A stretch of 64,000 nt of DNA from Nitratiruptor sp. SB155-2 (lineage in GTDB: Bacteria; Campylobacterota; Campylobacteria; Campylobacterales; Nitratiruptoraceae): NCBI RefSeq assembly GCF_000010325.1, contig NC_009662.1:1012501-1076500 (forward strand), written 5' to 3'. The translations under genes were made by a program, and so were the position numbers. Positions within the stretch are counted from its first letter, which is position 1, and every line of letters begins with the position of its first letter. Shown here piece after piece: positions 17,994-26,359 of the stretch. The notes beneath the pieces are model-generated. The model saw nothing but the letters and a program-made list of their open reading frames with translations. It searched no databases and was not told the DNA's origin.

Positions 17994-19472
17994 ATGTCGC
18001 TACAAAAACGGTATAACTTCACAACAAATCCAAAAAATGACATACTAAGCGGCACGGTTGTTGCTGTCGCTTTGATACCAGAAGCCATCGCTTTTTCACT
18101 CATTGCAGGTCTCAGTCCACAAATAGGTCTCTATACTGCTTTTATCTTGGGACTTATCACAGCACTAATCGGTGGAAAACCTGGCATGATCAGTGGGGCA
18201 ACGGGAGCAGTTGCCGTTGTGCTAGTGGATCTTGTCTTAAAACATGGAGTAGAGTACATGTTTTGGGCTGCAATCTTAGCTGGAATCATTCAGGTTCTCA
18301 TTGGTCTTTTTCGATTAGGAAAATTTATCCGTCTCGTTCCACAACCTGCAATTTACGGCTTTGTGAACGGTCTTGCCATTATTATCGCTACTAGCCAGAT
18401 ACCACTCATCAAAGATAGCAACTTGGCAACCATCTTTTTAGTGTTGCTGACTATGGCAATTATTTACACTCTTCCTCGATTTACAAAAGCCATCCCTGCA
18501 AGTCTTGGCGCTCTGATCGCCATCACAGCACTGGTTTTACTTTTCCAAATCGATACCAAGCAGATCAAAGATTTAGCAGATATCAGTGGGTCTTTTCCTG
18601 CCTTTCACATCCCGACTGCACCACTCAATTTTGAAACACTCAAAACCATTTTGCCCTACTCTGTCATCATCGCTTTAGTTGGACTGATTGAGTCACTCTT
18701 GACTCTGTCGGTGCTGGATGAAATGAGTGGAGAAAGGGGCAGCGGAAATCAGGAGTGTATCGCCCAAGGCGTTGGAAATATGACATGTGGTCTATTTGGA
18801 GCGATGCCGGGTTGCGCTATGATTGGACAATCCATGATCAACTTTACCAGTGGCGGGACTGGCAGACTTTCCTCACTCACAGCAGCTATCTTACTCATAC
18901 TTTTCGTAGTCGTGTTGAGCAAATATATTTCTCTTATCCCTCTTGCGGCACTTGTGGGTATTATGTTTGTCGTCTCCATCGCCACTTTTAGCTGGAGTAG
19001 CCTTGGACATTTCAAAAGAATGCCCAAAGAGGATCTTTTTGTCATGGTGACGGTAACCATCATTACAATCTTTGCCGATTTGGCAATCGCCGTTATTGCC
19101 GGAGTCATCATCTCAGCACTCGTCTTTGCATGGAAACATGCAAAAATATATGCAAAAGAGTATATGGAAAATGATAGAAAAGTTTACGAACTAGAAGGTC
19201 CCCTCTTTTTTGGTTCCGTTCACTCCTTTTTAGAAAAATTTGATCCCAAAAACGATCCATTCGAAGTGATAATGGATTTTAAAAATGCAAGAGTTATGGA
19301 TCAAAGCGGAGTAGAAGCTATTGATAAAATAACAAAAAAGTATAAAGAGGCAGGAAAAAGCATAGTACTTCGCCATTTGAGTCCTGAATGTAAACAGCTT
19401 TTAACGGAAGCTGGTCCATACTGTACGTGGGAAGAGGATGATCCAAACTATAGAGTCGCAATAGATTATTAA
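17994..19472 (+). CDS. SulP family anion transporter with STAS domain
   Basis: SulP proteins (SLC26 relatives) move sulfate, bicarbonate or other anions across the inner membrane. The 492-residue protein has a hydrophobic region of 10-14 helices (about residues 15-385). It begins DILSGTVVAVALIPEAIAFSLIAGLSPQIGLY, which contains the SulP signature, and includes GATGAVAVVLVDL. A C-terminal STAS domain (about 395-490) has VIMDFKNARVMDQSGVEAIDKI. The substrate cannot be read from sequence. Members like this in Campylobacterota are often near carbon or sulfur metabolism genes, but none are adjacent here. It is followed nine bases later by the dUTPase gene, suggesting co-transcription. Confidence 0.9.
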   Translation: MSLQKRYNFTTNPKNDILSGTVVAVALIPEAIAFSLIAGLSPQIGLYTAFILGLITALIGGKPGMISGATGAVAVVLVDLVLKHGVEYMFWAAILAGIIQVLIGLFRLGKFIRLVPQPAIYGFVNGLAIIIATSQIPLIKDSNLATIFLVLLTMAIIYTLPRFTKAIPASLGALIAITALVLLFQIDTKQIKDLADISGSFPAFHIPTAPLNFETLKTILPYSVIIALVGLIESLLTLSVLDEMSGERGSGNQECIAQGVGNMTCGLFGAMPGCAMIGQSMINFTSGGTGRLSSLTAAILLILFVVVLSKYISLIPLAALVGIMFVVSIATFSWSSLGHFKRMPKEDLFVMVTVTIITIFADLAIAVIAGVIISALVFAWKHAKIYAKEYMENDRKVYELEGPLFFGSVHSFLEKFDPKNDPFEVIMDFKNARVMDQSGVEAIDKITKKYKEAGKSIVLRHLSPECKQLLTEAGPYCTWEEDDPNYRVAIDY

Positions 19473-19481
19473 GGAGAAAGA

Positions 19482-20159
19482 ATGGAAAAAATGGTAGAGA
19501 TGTTCACGCTGCAAAATGAACTGAACAACGATACAAATGGTATACAGTGGCGAAAAGGGATGACAAAGCAAGGGAAACCGATCAACTGGAAACGCTGCAT
19601 CTATATGGAAACAGCTGAACTCATTGACTCTTTTCCGTGGAAGCACTGGAAAAGTATCGATGCAAAACCGGATTTGGAAAATATAAAAATAGAGCTCGTG
19701 GATATATGGCATTTTCTCATGAGTTACCTTCTTGTGCACAATTCGCTGGATGAAGCGGTACAATTAGCCAACAATTTCAAAGATGAAAAAAGCGATATTA
19801 AAATCCCCAAAGAGTGGGACAGTAAGAAATTGGATGAGGTTTTGGATCCTTTCGAAGAGTTGATGGCTCTTGCCATGGTTAAAAACGATTCATCAATGAT
19901 GCAAGAAGAGCTTCTCAGCCAATTTTTTAAAGCATGTGAAGCTGTAGATTTAAGTTTTGATGAACTCTATAAACTATACATTGGAAAAAATGCTCTCAAT
20001 CAATTTCGACAATCGCACGGATACAAGGAAGGGACATACAAAAAGATTTGGAATGGAAAAGAGGACAATGTTGTCATGCAGGAGATTCTCGCTTCCAAGC
20101 CTTCCATCAGCTACAGCGAACTGCTTCAGGCGCTAGAGAAAGCATACGAAGGGGCGTAA
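19482..20159 (+). CDS. Dimeric (all-alpha) dUTPase
   Basis: It hydrolyses dUTP to dUMP, keeping uracil out of DNA and supplying dTMP synthesis. The 225-residue protein belongs to the all-alpha NTP pyrophosphatase type found in Campylobacter, Leishmania and some phages, not the trimeric beta-fold Dut. Supporting features are MFTLQNELNNDTNGIQWRKG, the metal-binding ETAELIDSFPWKHWK helix, and a second acidic helix NIKIELVDIWHFLMS. A late segment with FRQSHGYKEGTYKKIWNGKEDN is characteristic of this group. AAGGAGA precedes the ATG. About 115 bases with regulatory structure separate it from sufB. Confidence 0.92.
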   Translation: MEKMVEMFTLQNELNNDTNGIQWRKGMTKQGKPINWKRCIYMETAELIDSFPWKHWKSIDAKPDLENIKIELVDIWHFLMSYLLVHNSLDEAVQLANNFKDEKSDIKIPKEWDSKKLDEVLDPFEELMALAMVKNDSSMMQEELLSQFFKACEAVDLSFDELYKLYIGKNALNQFRQSHGYKEGTYKKIWNGKEDNVVMQEILASKPSISYSELLQALEKAYEGA

Positions 20160-20173
20160 TAACGGCCTCTTCA

Positions 20174-20217
20174 TTAAATAAGACTAAATTACTCCTATTT
20201 ATCTTCCTTAAATAAGA
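20174..20217 (+). repeat. Direct repeat TTAAATAAGA, two copies 34 bp apart
   Basis: TTAAATAAGA occurs at 20174-20183 and again at 20208-20217 in the gap before sufB. The second copy contributes the left arm of the perfect palindrome at 20210-20234. The spacing is about three helical turns, so the upstream copy could be a second, weaker half-site for the same regulator. Only the sequence match supports this. Confidence 0.5.
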
Positions 20218-20234
20218 TAAATTTTATCTTATTT
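20210..20234. promoter_or_regulatory. 25-bp perfect palindrome before the suf operon, Fur-box-like operator
   Basis: The left arm AAATAAGATAAA (20210-20221) and right arm TTTATCTTATTT (20223-20234) are exact inverted complements around a single T. The core GATAAA-T-TTTATC has the 6-1-6 geometry of a Fur box (GATAAT-n-ATTATC), with five of seven bases matching in each 7-base arm. It lies directly upstream of a possible extended -10 element, where a bound repressor would block polymerase. Iron or Fe-S control of suf genes is common in bacteria. Which regulator binds here (Fur, an Rrf2-type protein or another) is inference. Confidence 0.7.
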
Positions 20235-20235
20235 G

Positions 20236-20244
20236 TGTTACATT
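20236..20244 (+). promoter_or_regulatory. Possible extended -10 element of the suf operon promoter
   Basis: TGTTACATT fits an extended -10 (TGn followed by a TATAAT-like hexamer) 29 bases before the sufB ATG. It abuts the palindrome at 20210-20234, which would cover the -35 position. Confidence 0.4.
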
Positions 20245-20273
20245 ACGAATAGAACACTTATGAAGGAAACGCC

Positions 20274-21707
20274 ATGGGAATGGAAAAGGTCGACAAAATA
20301 ATCAACTCCGACTATGAACTCGGATTTGAAATCGACGTAGAAGAGGAGAAGGCTCCTCCTGGTTTGACTGAAGATACGATTAAATTCATCTCATCGAAAA
20401 AGAACGAGCCAGAATGGATGTTGGAACTTCGTCTCAAAGCTTTTCATGCTTGGCAAAAAATGGAAGAACCCAGATGGGCGAAGGTAACCTATCCTCCAAT
20501 TGATTACCAGTCGATCAGCTACTGGGCTGCTCCCAAAAAAGCGCTTGAGAGCCTAGATGAAGTAGATCCAGAGATTTTACGAGCCTATGAAAAACTTGGA
20601 ATCCCACTTGAAGAGCAAAAAGCGCTTGCAGGGGTCGCAGTGGACGCTGTTTTGGATTCAGTTTCTGTAAAAACGACATTTGTAGAGGAACTGAACAAAC
20701 TTGGAATCATTTTTTGCTCTATCTCTGAAGCGATCAGAGATTATCCTGATCTTGTAAAGAAGTATATGTTTAGTGTCGTTCCGATGACAGACAACTACTT
20801 TGCGGCACTCAACTCAGCAGTATTCAGTGATGGGACATTTGTCTACATTCCAAAAGGCGTCAAGTGCCCAATGGAACTTTCTACCTACTTTCGAATCAAT
20901 GCACAAAACACGGGACAGTTTGAAAGAACCCTCATTATCGCCGATGAGGGGAGCTATGTAAGCTACAACGAAGGGTGTTCTGCTCCAAGCAGGGATGAAA
21001 ACCAGCTCCATGCAGCTGTGGTGGAACTCATCGCTCACAAAGATGCGCACATCAACTATTCCACGATTCAGAACTGGTATCCTGGCGATATCGAAGGACG
21101 GGGTGGTATCTATAATTTCGTGACAAAACGAGGTCTTTGTGAAGGAGAAAACTCCAAAATTACTTGGACACAGGTTGAAACGGGATCCGTCATCACTTGG
21201 AAATATCCAAGCTGTATCCTAAAAGGTGACAACTCCGTTGGAGAGTTCTACTCCGTAGCAATCACCCGTCTTGCACAGCAGGCCGATACGGGTACGAAAA
21301 TGATTCACATGGGCAAAAACACAAAAAGCGTCATCATCTCCAAAGGAATTTCAGCGCAAAAGGGACAAAACAGTTACAGGGGACTTGTCAAAATTCACGA
21401 AAATGCCAAGGGGGCTAAAAACTTTAGTGAATGTGATTCGCTGCTCATAGGGGACAGTTGTGGGGCACATACTTTTCCTTATTTGGAAAGCAAATGTGCC
21501 AATGCAGAGGTTGAACACGAAGCAACCACAAGTAAAATCAGTGAAGAACAGCTTTTCTATCTTCGCCAAAGGGGTGTAAGCGAAGAGGATGCCGTGAGTA
21601 TGATCGTTCATGGATTCTGTAAAGATGTTTTGAGTAAACTCCCGATGGAGTTTGCCGTTGAAGCAAAAGCATTACTAGATTTAACATTGGAAGGAAGTGT
21701 AGGATGA
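20274..21707 (+). CDS. sufB: Fe-S cluster scaffold protein SufB
   Basis: SufB forms the SufBC2D scaffold on which iron-sulfur clusters are built before transfer to target proteins. The 477-residue protein carries the family core: [46 protein letters not shown], the beta-helix region with [15 protein letters not shown], and the C-terminal [20 protein letters not shown]. It is first in a four-gene operon with overlapping starts. GAAGGAAAC lies before the ATG at 20274, and a second ATG six bases on is also possible. Expression is likely controlled through the palindrome just upstream. Confidence 0.97.
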   Translation: MGMEKVDKIINSDYELGFEIDVEEEKAPPGLTEDTIKFISSKKNEPEWMLELRLKAFHAWQKMEEPRWAKVTYPPIDYQSISYWAAPKKALESLDEVDPEILRAYEKLGIPLEEQKALAGVAVDAVLDSVSVKTTFVEELNKLGIIFCSISEAIRDYPDLVKKYMFSVVPMTDNYFAALNSAVFSDGTFVYIPKGVKCPMELSTYFRINAQNTGQFERTLIIADEGSYVSYNEGCSAPSRDENQLHAAVVELIAHKDAHINYSTIQNWYPGDIEGRGGIYNFVTKRGLCEGENSKITWTQVETGSVITWKYPSCILKGDNSVGEFYSVAITRLAQQADTGTKMIHMGKNTKSVIISKGISAQKGQNSYRGLVKIHENAKGAKNFSECDSLLIGDSCGAHTFPYLESKCANAEVEHEATTSKISEEQLFYLRQRGVSEEDAVSMIVHGFCKDVLSKLPMEFAVEAKALLDLTLEGSVG

Positions 21708-22453
21708 GTATGATGAAAATAAATAATCTTCATGCAAAAATAGGTGAAAAAGAGATTTTAAAAGGAATAGATTTAGAACTTTTCAAAGGAAAAGTTCATG
21801 CAATTATGGGTCCAAACGGTGCAGGGAAATCGACACTTTCCAAAACAATAGTCGGTCATCCGGATGTAGAGGTCACAGAAGGCGAAATTCTGTATAAAGG
21901 CAAAAATATCGTAGAGATGGAACCGGAGGAGCGAGCGTTAGAGGGTATTTTTATGTCTTTTCAGCATCCTGTAGAAATACCAGGGGTAAATAACGCCTAT
22001 TTTCTTAGAACTGCACTCAATGCCAAAAGAAAACATCAAGGACTCAAGCCTTTGAATGCAGCAGAATTTTTGAGACTCTTAAAAGAGAAAATAAAAGAAC
22101 TCGGCATGCGTGAAGAGATGATCCACAGAAGCCTCAATGAGGGCTTTAGCGGCGGGGAGAAAAAACTGAACGAAATTCTGCAGATGGAGATTTTGGAACC
22201 CGATTTCGTTATTCTCGATGAGATCGATTCCGGTCTCGATATTGATGCCCTTAAAAAAGTAAGTGAAGCTATTAATAATATGCGTGATGAAAACAGAACA
22301 TTCATGATCATCACACACTATAGAAAGATTTTGGATTATATCGAGCCCGATTATGTCCATGTCCTAAAAAATGGGAAAGTACTTCGAACAGGTGGTCTTG
22401 AAATCGTTGACGCTCTTGAAAAAGAGGGATATAAAATATTTGGGGAAGAGTGA
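21704..22453 (+). CDS. sufC: Fe-S cluster assembly ATPase SufC
   Basis: SufC is the ABC-type ATPase that drives conformational change in the SufBCD scaffold. The 249-residue protein has Walker A GPNGAGKS at residues 36-43, the SufC-type Q-loop [12 protein letters not shown], signature FSGGEKK near residue 150, Walker [16 protein letters not shown], and the switch His in MIITHY. It has no membrane domain partner other than the SufB/SufD pair encoded on each side. Its start overlaps the sufB stop by four bases, and its stop overlaps sufD. Confidence 0.97.
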   Translation: MSMMKINNLHAKIGEKEILKGIDLELFKGKVHAIMGPNGAGKSTLSKTIVGHPDVEVTEGEILYKGKNIVEMEPEERALEGIFMSFQHPVEIPGVNNAYFLRTALNAKRKHQGLKPLNAAEFLRLLKEKIKELGMREEMIHRSLNEGFSGGEKKLNEILQMEILEPDFVILDEIDSGLDIDALKKVSEAINNMRDENRTFMIITHYRKILDYIEPDYVHVLKNGKVLRTGGLEIVDALEKEGYKIFGEE

Positions 22454-23592
22454 TGAAGATAGCCAACATCAATCTGGAAGAGTTTCAAGAGAAAAAGGCT
22501 CTTGTACAAAAACTCAAATCAATGGGAATGCCAACACCAAAAACGGAGCATTACCGTTATTTTGGTATTAAACCTATTTTGGAAAAAGAGTATACATTTC
22601 ATCAGCCACCTGCGCAAAAGATCGAAATAGCCGATTATGTGGAAATTATTGATGGAACGGTAACAAAAGCTCCTAAAAAGGTGTATGTAGAGCTTCTCAA
22701 AAATCCAAAAATTGATGACAGTCACTATGACCAGGTCTATTACATCAACCATCTTTTGGTAGACAAAACGATTCATCTGGATATCGAAGAGGATTGTGAA
22801 TTTAAAATCGTTCATAAATTCACAAAATCCAACACATTCGTACCATATAGAATCAAAATAACCGTTCATCCTGGAATCAATGCCAAGATTCGAGAAGACT
22901 ATCTTGTTCTCAGTGACGAGTCGCTCTATTTGTACGGATTTGATATCCATTTAGGCAAAAACAGTGTTTTACAGCTCGTTCAAAACAGAACGACAAACTT
23001 TGCAAACTTTGCACAGATTGCTCCACACAGTGTTCGATGTGATATGAGTAGTGAATTCAGACTTTTTACATTCGATTTTGGAAATGCAAAAACGTTACAC
23101 AACTATCATATCACGCTAGAAGAGAACGCCGCAGCAAACGCCAATCACGTACTATTCGCAAAAGAAAAAGCGCGTATAGGAAACACTTTTCACATCGAAA
23201 ACAGAGGGAAAGACTCAAGAACAGTTCAAATGGCGAGAAATATCCTCAAAGACGAAGCCAGAGGAATATTTGATGGCTTGTTGATCGTGAAAAATCCTGC
23301 AAAATATAGTTCCATCTACCAAGACTCCAAAACAATCTTGCTCAACGATGGTGCATATATGGTGAGTAAGCCTCAGATGGAAATCTATACAGAATATATT
23401 CTTGAAGCGACCCACGGTTCGACAACAGGACATCTGGATGAAGAGGCGCTCTTTTATCTTCGCCAAAGAGGCATTGCTGAAGCGGATGCAAAAGAGATGT
23501 TGGTACTGAGTTTTCTCAATGAGATTTTTGAAAAGTTAAATGATGAAGAGATAAAAGAGGAATTTATCAAACTCTATGAGGAGAATCGATGA
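22450..23592 (+). CDS. sufD: Fe-S cluster scaffold protein SufD
   Basis: SufD is the SufB paralogue that completes the SufBC2D complex and is needed for iron entry. The 380-residue chain has the SufB/SufD beta-helix domain (about residues 90-330) and the hallmark C-terminal motif [22 protein letters not shown]. It is shorter than E. coli SufD (about 423), mainly in the N-terminal helical region. It starts in an ATGATG overlap with sufC and ends overlapping the next gene (ATGA). Identity relative to SufB is clear from the size and the STTGHLDEE motif. Confidence 0.94.
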   Translation: MMKIANINLEEFQEKKALVQKLKSMGMPTPKTEHYRYFGIKPILEKEYTFHQPPAQKIEIADYVEIIDGTVTKAPKKVYVELLKNPKIDDSHYDQVYYINHLLVDKTIHLDIEEDCEFKIVHKFTKSNTFVPYRIKITVHPGINAKIREDYLVLSDESLYLYGFDIHLGKNSVLQLVQNRTTNFANFAQIAPHSVRCDMSSEFRLFTFDFGNAKTLHNYHITLEENAAANANHVLFAKEKARIGNTFHIENRGKDSRTVQMARNILKDEARGIFDGLLIVKNPAKYSSIYQDSKTILLNDGAYMVSKPQMEIYTEYILEATHGSTTGHLDEEALFYLRQRGIAEADAKEMLVLSFLNEIFEKLNDEEIKEEFIKLYEENR

Positions 23593-23984
23593 ATCTTGAA
23601 GAAAAAGAGATTGAAGTAGATAATGACGGAATTGAAGATATCGAGGATCATGAAAAGAAGTATGGAAAACCCGAAGAGATTAAACAAGAGATCATTAAAT
23701 ACCTAAAAACGATTTATGATCCGGAGATTCCAGTCAATATCTACGATCTTGGTCTTATATACGATTTGAAACTCAAAAGAAGACCAGACGGCTATGAAGC
23801 CATTATCACAATGACGCTTACAAGCGTCGTCTGTCCTGTAGGAGAGAGTATTGTCGAAATGGTCAAAAATATTGCCAATAAAATAGACGGTGTAGCGGAA
23901 GTGGATGTAAAACTCACCTTCGATCCCCCTTGGGACAAAAGCAAAATGAGCGATGAAGCGAAACTGGTACTAGGGATGATGTAG
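23589..23984 (+). CDS. sufT: SufT-like MIP18/DUF59 family protein
   Basis: MIP18-family proteins act late in Fe-S cluster maturation and carriage. The 131-residue protein starts with an acidic, probably disordered tail (residues 1-30). The DUF59 domain follows: IYDPEIPVNIYDLGLIYDLKL, then MTLTSVVCPVGESIVEMVKN with its conserved Cys, and KLTFDPPWDKSKMSDEAKLVLG. Its place as fourth gene of the suf operon supports the SufT role. The expected cysteine desulfurase (SufS) and sulfur carrier (SufU/SufE) are not in this operon, so sulfur must be supplied by genes elsewhere. Confidence 0.88.
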   Translation: MNLEEKEIEVDNDGIEDIEDHEKKYGKPEEIKQEIIKYLKTIYDPEIPVNIYDLGLIYDLKLKRRPDGYEAIITMTLTSVVCPVGESIVEMVKNIANKIDGVAEVDVKLTFDPPWDKSKMSDEAKLVLGMM

Positions 23985-24000
23985 AAATCACTTTCTACAT
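23979..24000. terminator. Hairpin spanning both stop codons of the sufT / lipoprotein convergent pair
   Basis: ATGTAGAAA (23979-23987) and TTTCTACAT (23992-24000) form a perfect 9-bp stem with a TCAC loop. The sufT TAG (23982-23984) and the TGA of the opposing lipoprotein gene (23988-23990 on the minus strand) both fall inside it. There is no U-tract on either side, so intrinsic termination would be weak; it may instead protect transcript ends. Confidence 0.5.
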
Positions 24001-24233
24001 TGTACCCGTATCGTCCACTCCTCGTTTCTCTTCTCTTTTGAAAGCAGTTTATATCCAGTGTACCCACACTTCAAAGTGGCTCTTTGCAAACATAAATCGA
24101 GATTTTTTCCACATTGAATTTCTAACTGATTGGATTTCTTGGGAAAAATTTTATAATTGACACGCCCCAGATCCATACCGCATCCACTAAATATCAAAGC
24201 TGCCATGGGTGTGATGAATAGCATTTTTTTCAT
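23988..24233 (-). CDS. Small putative lipoprotein of unknown function
   Basis: This 81-residue protein begins MKKMLFITPMAALIFSGCG: a basic start, a hydrophobic core and a lipobox-like FSGC with Cys18 as the lipidation site. The mature part is about 63 residues and basic, with further cysteines (QCGKNLDLCLQRATLKCGYTGYKLL and VQCRK) that could form disulfides in the periplasm. I do not recognise the family. It overlaps the hemC stop by four bases (ATGA), so it is translated as the last gene of the hem/pro run. A role is not inferable beyond envelope location. Confidence 0.65.
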   Translation of the reverse strand: MKKMLFITPMAALIFSGCGMDLGRVNYKIFPKKSNQLEIQCGKNLDLCLQRATLKCGYTGYKLLSKEKRNEEWTIRVQCRK

Positions 24234-25162
24234 TTATGCTCCTTGAAAGCCATTGCTTCTGCTCTTTGCAACAGCTCTTTGGCACCATTGTCTATCATTG
24301 ATTCTGCCAACTCTTTGCCAAGTTCATGATAGTTCTCTTTTGAGCCAAAGATTTTATCTTTCAATAGTTCGCTGCCATCAGGAAGACCGATAACCGCTTT
24401 GACTATGATGTCGTTGTTTTCTAGCAGTGAAGCACGGACACCTATTGGCACCTGACACCCACCTTGAAGTCTATCGATGAAGTCTCTTTCTATGAACGTC
24501 TCTATGGCACTTTTTTCATCATTAAGTTTTTTAACAACATCGACTACATCTGGTCTACATTCGATCCCTAGTGCTGCTTGACCCATAGCGGGAATCATTG
24601 TATTTTCATCGATAGGATGTACGTAACGTACACTTTCTAAAATACCGAGTCTCTTTAAACCGGCATAAGCCAGAATGATCGCATCAAACTCGCCATTTTT
24701 TAATTTATTGATTCTCGTATCAACATTACCTCGGAGATCTTTAATGCAAATATCTGGTCGTAGGTGCAGCAGCTGCATTCTTCTTCTCAGCGAAGTTGTC
24801 CCTACAACCGCATTTGGAGGAAGATCGGCTAAAGTTTCATATTGTTCACTTAACAATGAGTCATTGGTCATCTCTCTTTTCGTAATAGCGCCAAGGACAA
24901 GACCCTCCGGGAGTTCGGTTGGCACATCTTTGAGACTATGGACAGCCAGATCGGCTTCGCCTCTCAACATCGCATCTTCAAGCTCTTTCGTAAAAAGTCC
25001 TTTCCCACCAATGAGAGCCAGGGGCGTATCAAGAATTTTATCCCCTTTTGTTTTGAAAATTTTTAGTTCAACTTCATATCCAAAAGATTCTAATTGCGCT
25101 TTTATATGATTCGACTGCCAGAGCGCAAGTTTACTCCCACGTGTTGCAATAGTCAGTTTCAT
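24230..25162 (-). CDS. hemC: Porphobilinogen deaminase (hydroxymethylbilane synthase)
   Basis: HemC links four porphobilinogen units into hydroxymethylbilane in haem and sirohaem synthesis. The 310-residue protein starts MKLTIATRGSKLALWQ and has the catalytic Asp in HSLKDVPTELP, the RGNVDTRINKL loop, and Cys236 in LQGGCQVPIGVRA, which holds the dipyrromethane cofactor. The ATG at 25162 overlaps the upstream gene's stop and is preferred over the TTG three bases earlier. Haem genes hemA and hemC are both in this co-directional minus-strand run, separated by proS and envelope genes. Confidence 0.97.
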   Translation of the reverse strand: MKLTIATRGSKLALWQSNHIKAQLESFGYEVELKIFKTKGDKILDTPLALIGGKGLFTKELEDAMLRGEADLAVHSLKDVPTELPEGLVLGAITKREMTNDSLLSEQYETLADLPPNAVVGTTSLRRRMQLLHLRPDICIKDLRGNVDTRINKLKNGEFDAIILAYAGLKRLGILESVRYVHPIDENTMIPAMGQAALGIECRPDVVDVVKKLNDEKSAIETFIERDFIDRLQGGCQVPIGVRASLLENNDIIVKAVIGLPDGSELLKDKIFGSKENYHELGKELAESMIDNGAKELLQRAEAMAFKEHK

Positions 25163-26010
25163 CAATTACCTTTAGGGATGAATTTAAGATATTTTTTTCT
25201 AGATGGATCAAATTTTCCATCCAAAAAGACGGCTGGGGTGCCTCGTACAAGGAGTTTTTTTGCCAATATCTCATCATGTTTCAGCTCATCAACGACCCAT
25301 TTTTTATTGATTTGCTCTTTTGTTAGTTTCAAGCCGAGCTTTTGATCGAGTTCTTTCAAAACTTTCGATTCATCTTTTTGTGCATAATCAAAATCCGTTT
25401 TATATATCTTTTCTATAGCCGATCTGTTCCCCAGCTTTTTGAGATATATTATCGCTTTTGCCAAGGGCACAGATGCTGGGTGAAGGCTTCGGATAGGAAG
25501 ATGATAGTAATACAGCGCAAAGGTATCGGGATATCTTTTTGCTGCCTCAAAAAGCTTTGGCACAACTTCACGGCAAAATGGACATAGAGGATCACTGAAA
25601 ACAACTATTTTATGTTTGGCTTTTTCGTTGCCAAATATGAGATGGTCTTTGTCGTAAAAACTCTCTTTAAAATTGAGAACTACCCTCTGTTTGAGACTTC
25701 TATTGGTTTTTATATCAACAAAGTCTGGAGCTACGAAGCGATCATTTGCAAAAAGAATATCCATTTGTGTAAGATTTTGTTCTTTCTTGCCTCTTTTAAC
25801 ACCTATTGTGAACTGCACTGCGTAGGCATCCCATCCTTTTGGATTTTCAAGAGCAATTTTGTCAACAATTTGTACATCATAGACTTTAAGATTTGGATTT
25901 GAGCCAAGTCCTCTTTTGACAAATTTTATTACATCTTTTGTCGTTGCCGCTTGCAAAGCAACTGCACAAAGAGCACTAACGCTCAATAACCTCCACATCG
26001 ATAACATCAT
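25162..26010 (-). CDS. DsbA/DsbG-like periplasmic thiol-disulfide oxidoreductase
   Basis: The 282-residue protein has a signal peptide (about residues 1-21, ending ALQA). An N-terminal dimerisation-like domain (about 22-115) precedes a thioredoxin-fold domain with active site CPFC at residues 143-146 (FSDPLCPFCREVVPKL) and the cis-Pro loop RGTPAVFLDG. The two-domain layout matches the DsbC/DsbG group and H. pylori HP0231. It would oxidise or isomerise disulfides in exported proteins. The start overlaps the end of the FxsA-like gene by 35 bases; GAGGAGGAAG lies directly before the ATG. A start at 26007 is equally possible. Confidence 0.85.
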   Translation of the reverse strand: MMLSMWRLLSVSALCAVALQAATTKDVIKFVKRGLGSNPNLKVYDVQIVDKIALENPKGWDAYAVQFTIGVKRGKKEQNLTQMDILFANDRFVAPDFVDIKTNRSLKQRVVLNFKESFYDKDHLIFGNEKAKHKIVVFSDPLCPFCREVVPKLFEAAKRYPDTFALYYYHLPIRSLHPASVPLAKAIIYLKKLGNRSAIEKIYKTDFDYAQKDESKVLKELDQKLGLKLTKEQINKKWVVDELKHDEILAKKLLVRGTPAVFLDGKFDPSRKKYLKFIPKGN

Positions 26011-26359
26011 CTTCCTCCTCTTTCGCTTTAAGCTTAAAAATCTTTTTTGCTAAAAACTTTGAAAAAACTCCAAATTGGAGAAGAATCCCCAATATATCTG
26101 TAAAGAATCCTGGAATAATTAGCAATACTGCACCCAATACCATAGAAAGGTTCATCTGTTCAAACTCTTCTTGCGTAATCTCTCCGTTCGCCAAAGCCTG
26201 CATCGTAGTGAAAAGCTGGATATGGATATTTTTTAAAAGCCATATGCCATATGTAGCTGTCGCAATAATCTCGACGAAGGTCCAGATAGGGCCTATTTGA
26301 CTGGCAATAGAAACGGATATCACAGTTTCTATAAAAAGATAGAGCACAAAATAGATCAT
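25976..26359 (-). CDS. FxsA family membrane protein
   Basis: FxsA-family proteins are small integral membrane proteins; E. coli FxsA affects exclusion of phage T7 by F plasmids, but the general role is unknown. The 127-residue protein has an N-terminal helix (YFVLYLFIETVISVSIA), the motif IGPIWTFVEIIATATYGIWLLK, and LANGEITQEEFEQMNLSMVLGAVLLIIPGFFTDILGILL, whose PGFFTDILG is the family signature. The C-terminus is basic then acidic. The ATG at 26359 overlaps the proS stop; the TTG three bases before is less likely. Confidence 0.85.
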   Translation of the reverse strand: MIYFVLYLFIETVISVSIASQIGPIWTFVEIIATATYGIWLLKNIHIQLFTTMQALANGEITQEEFEQMNLSMVLGAVLLIIPGFFTDILGILLQFGVFSKFLAKKIFKLKAKEEEDDVIDVEVIER

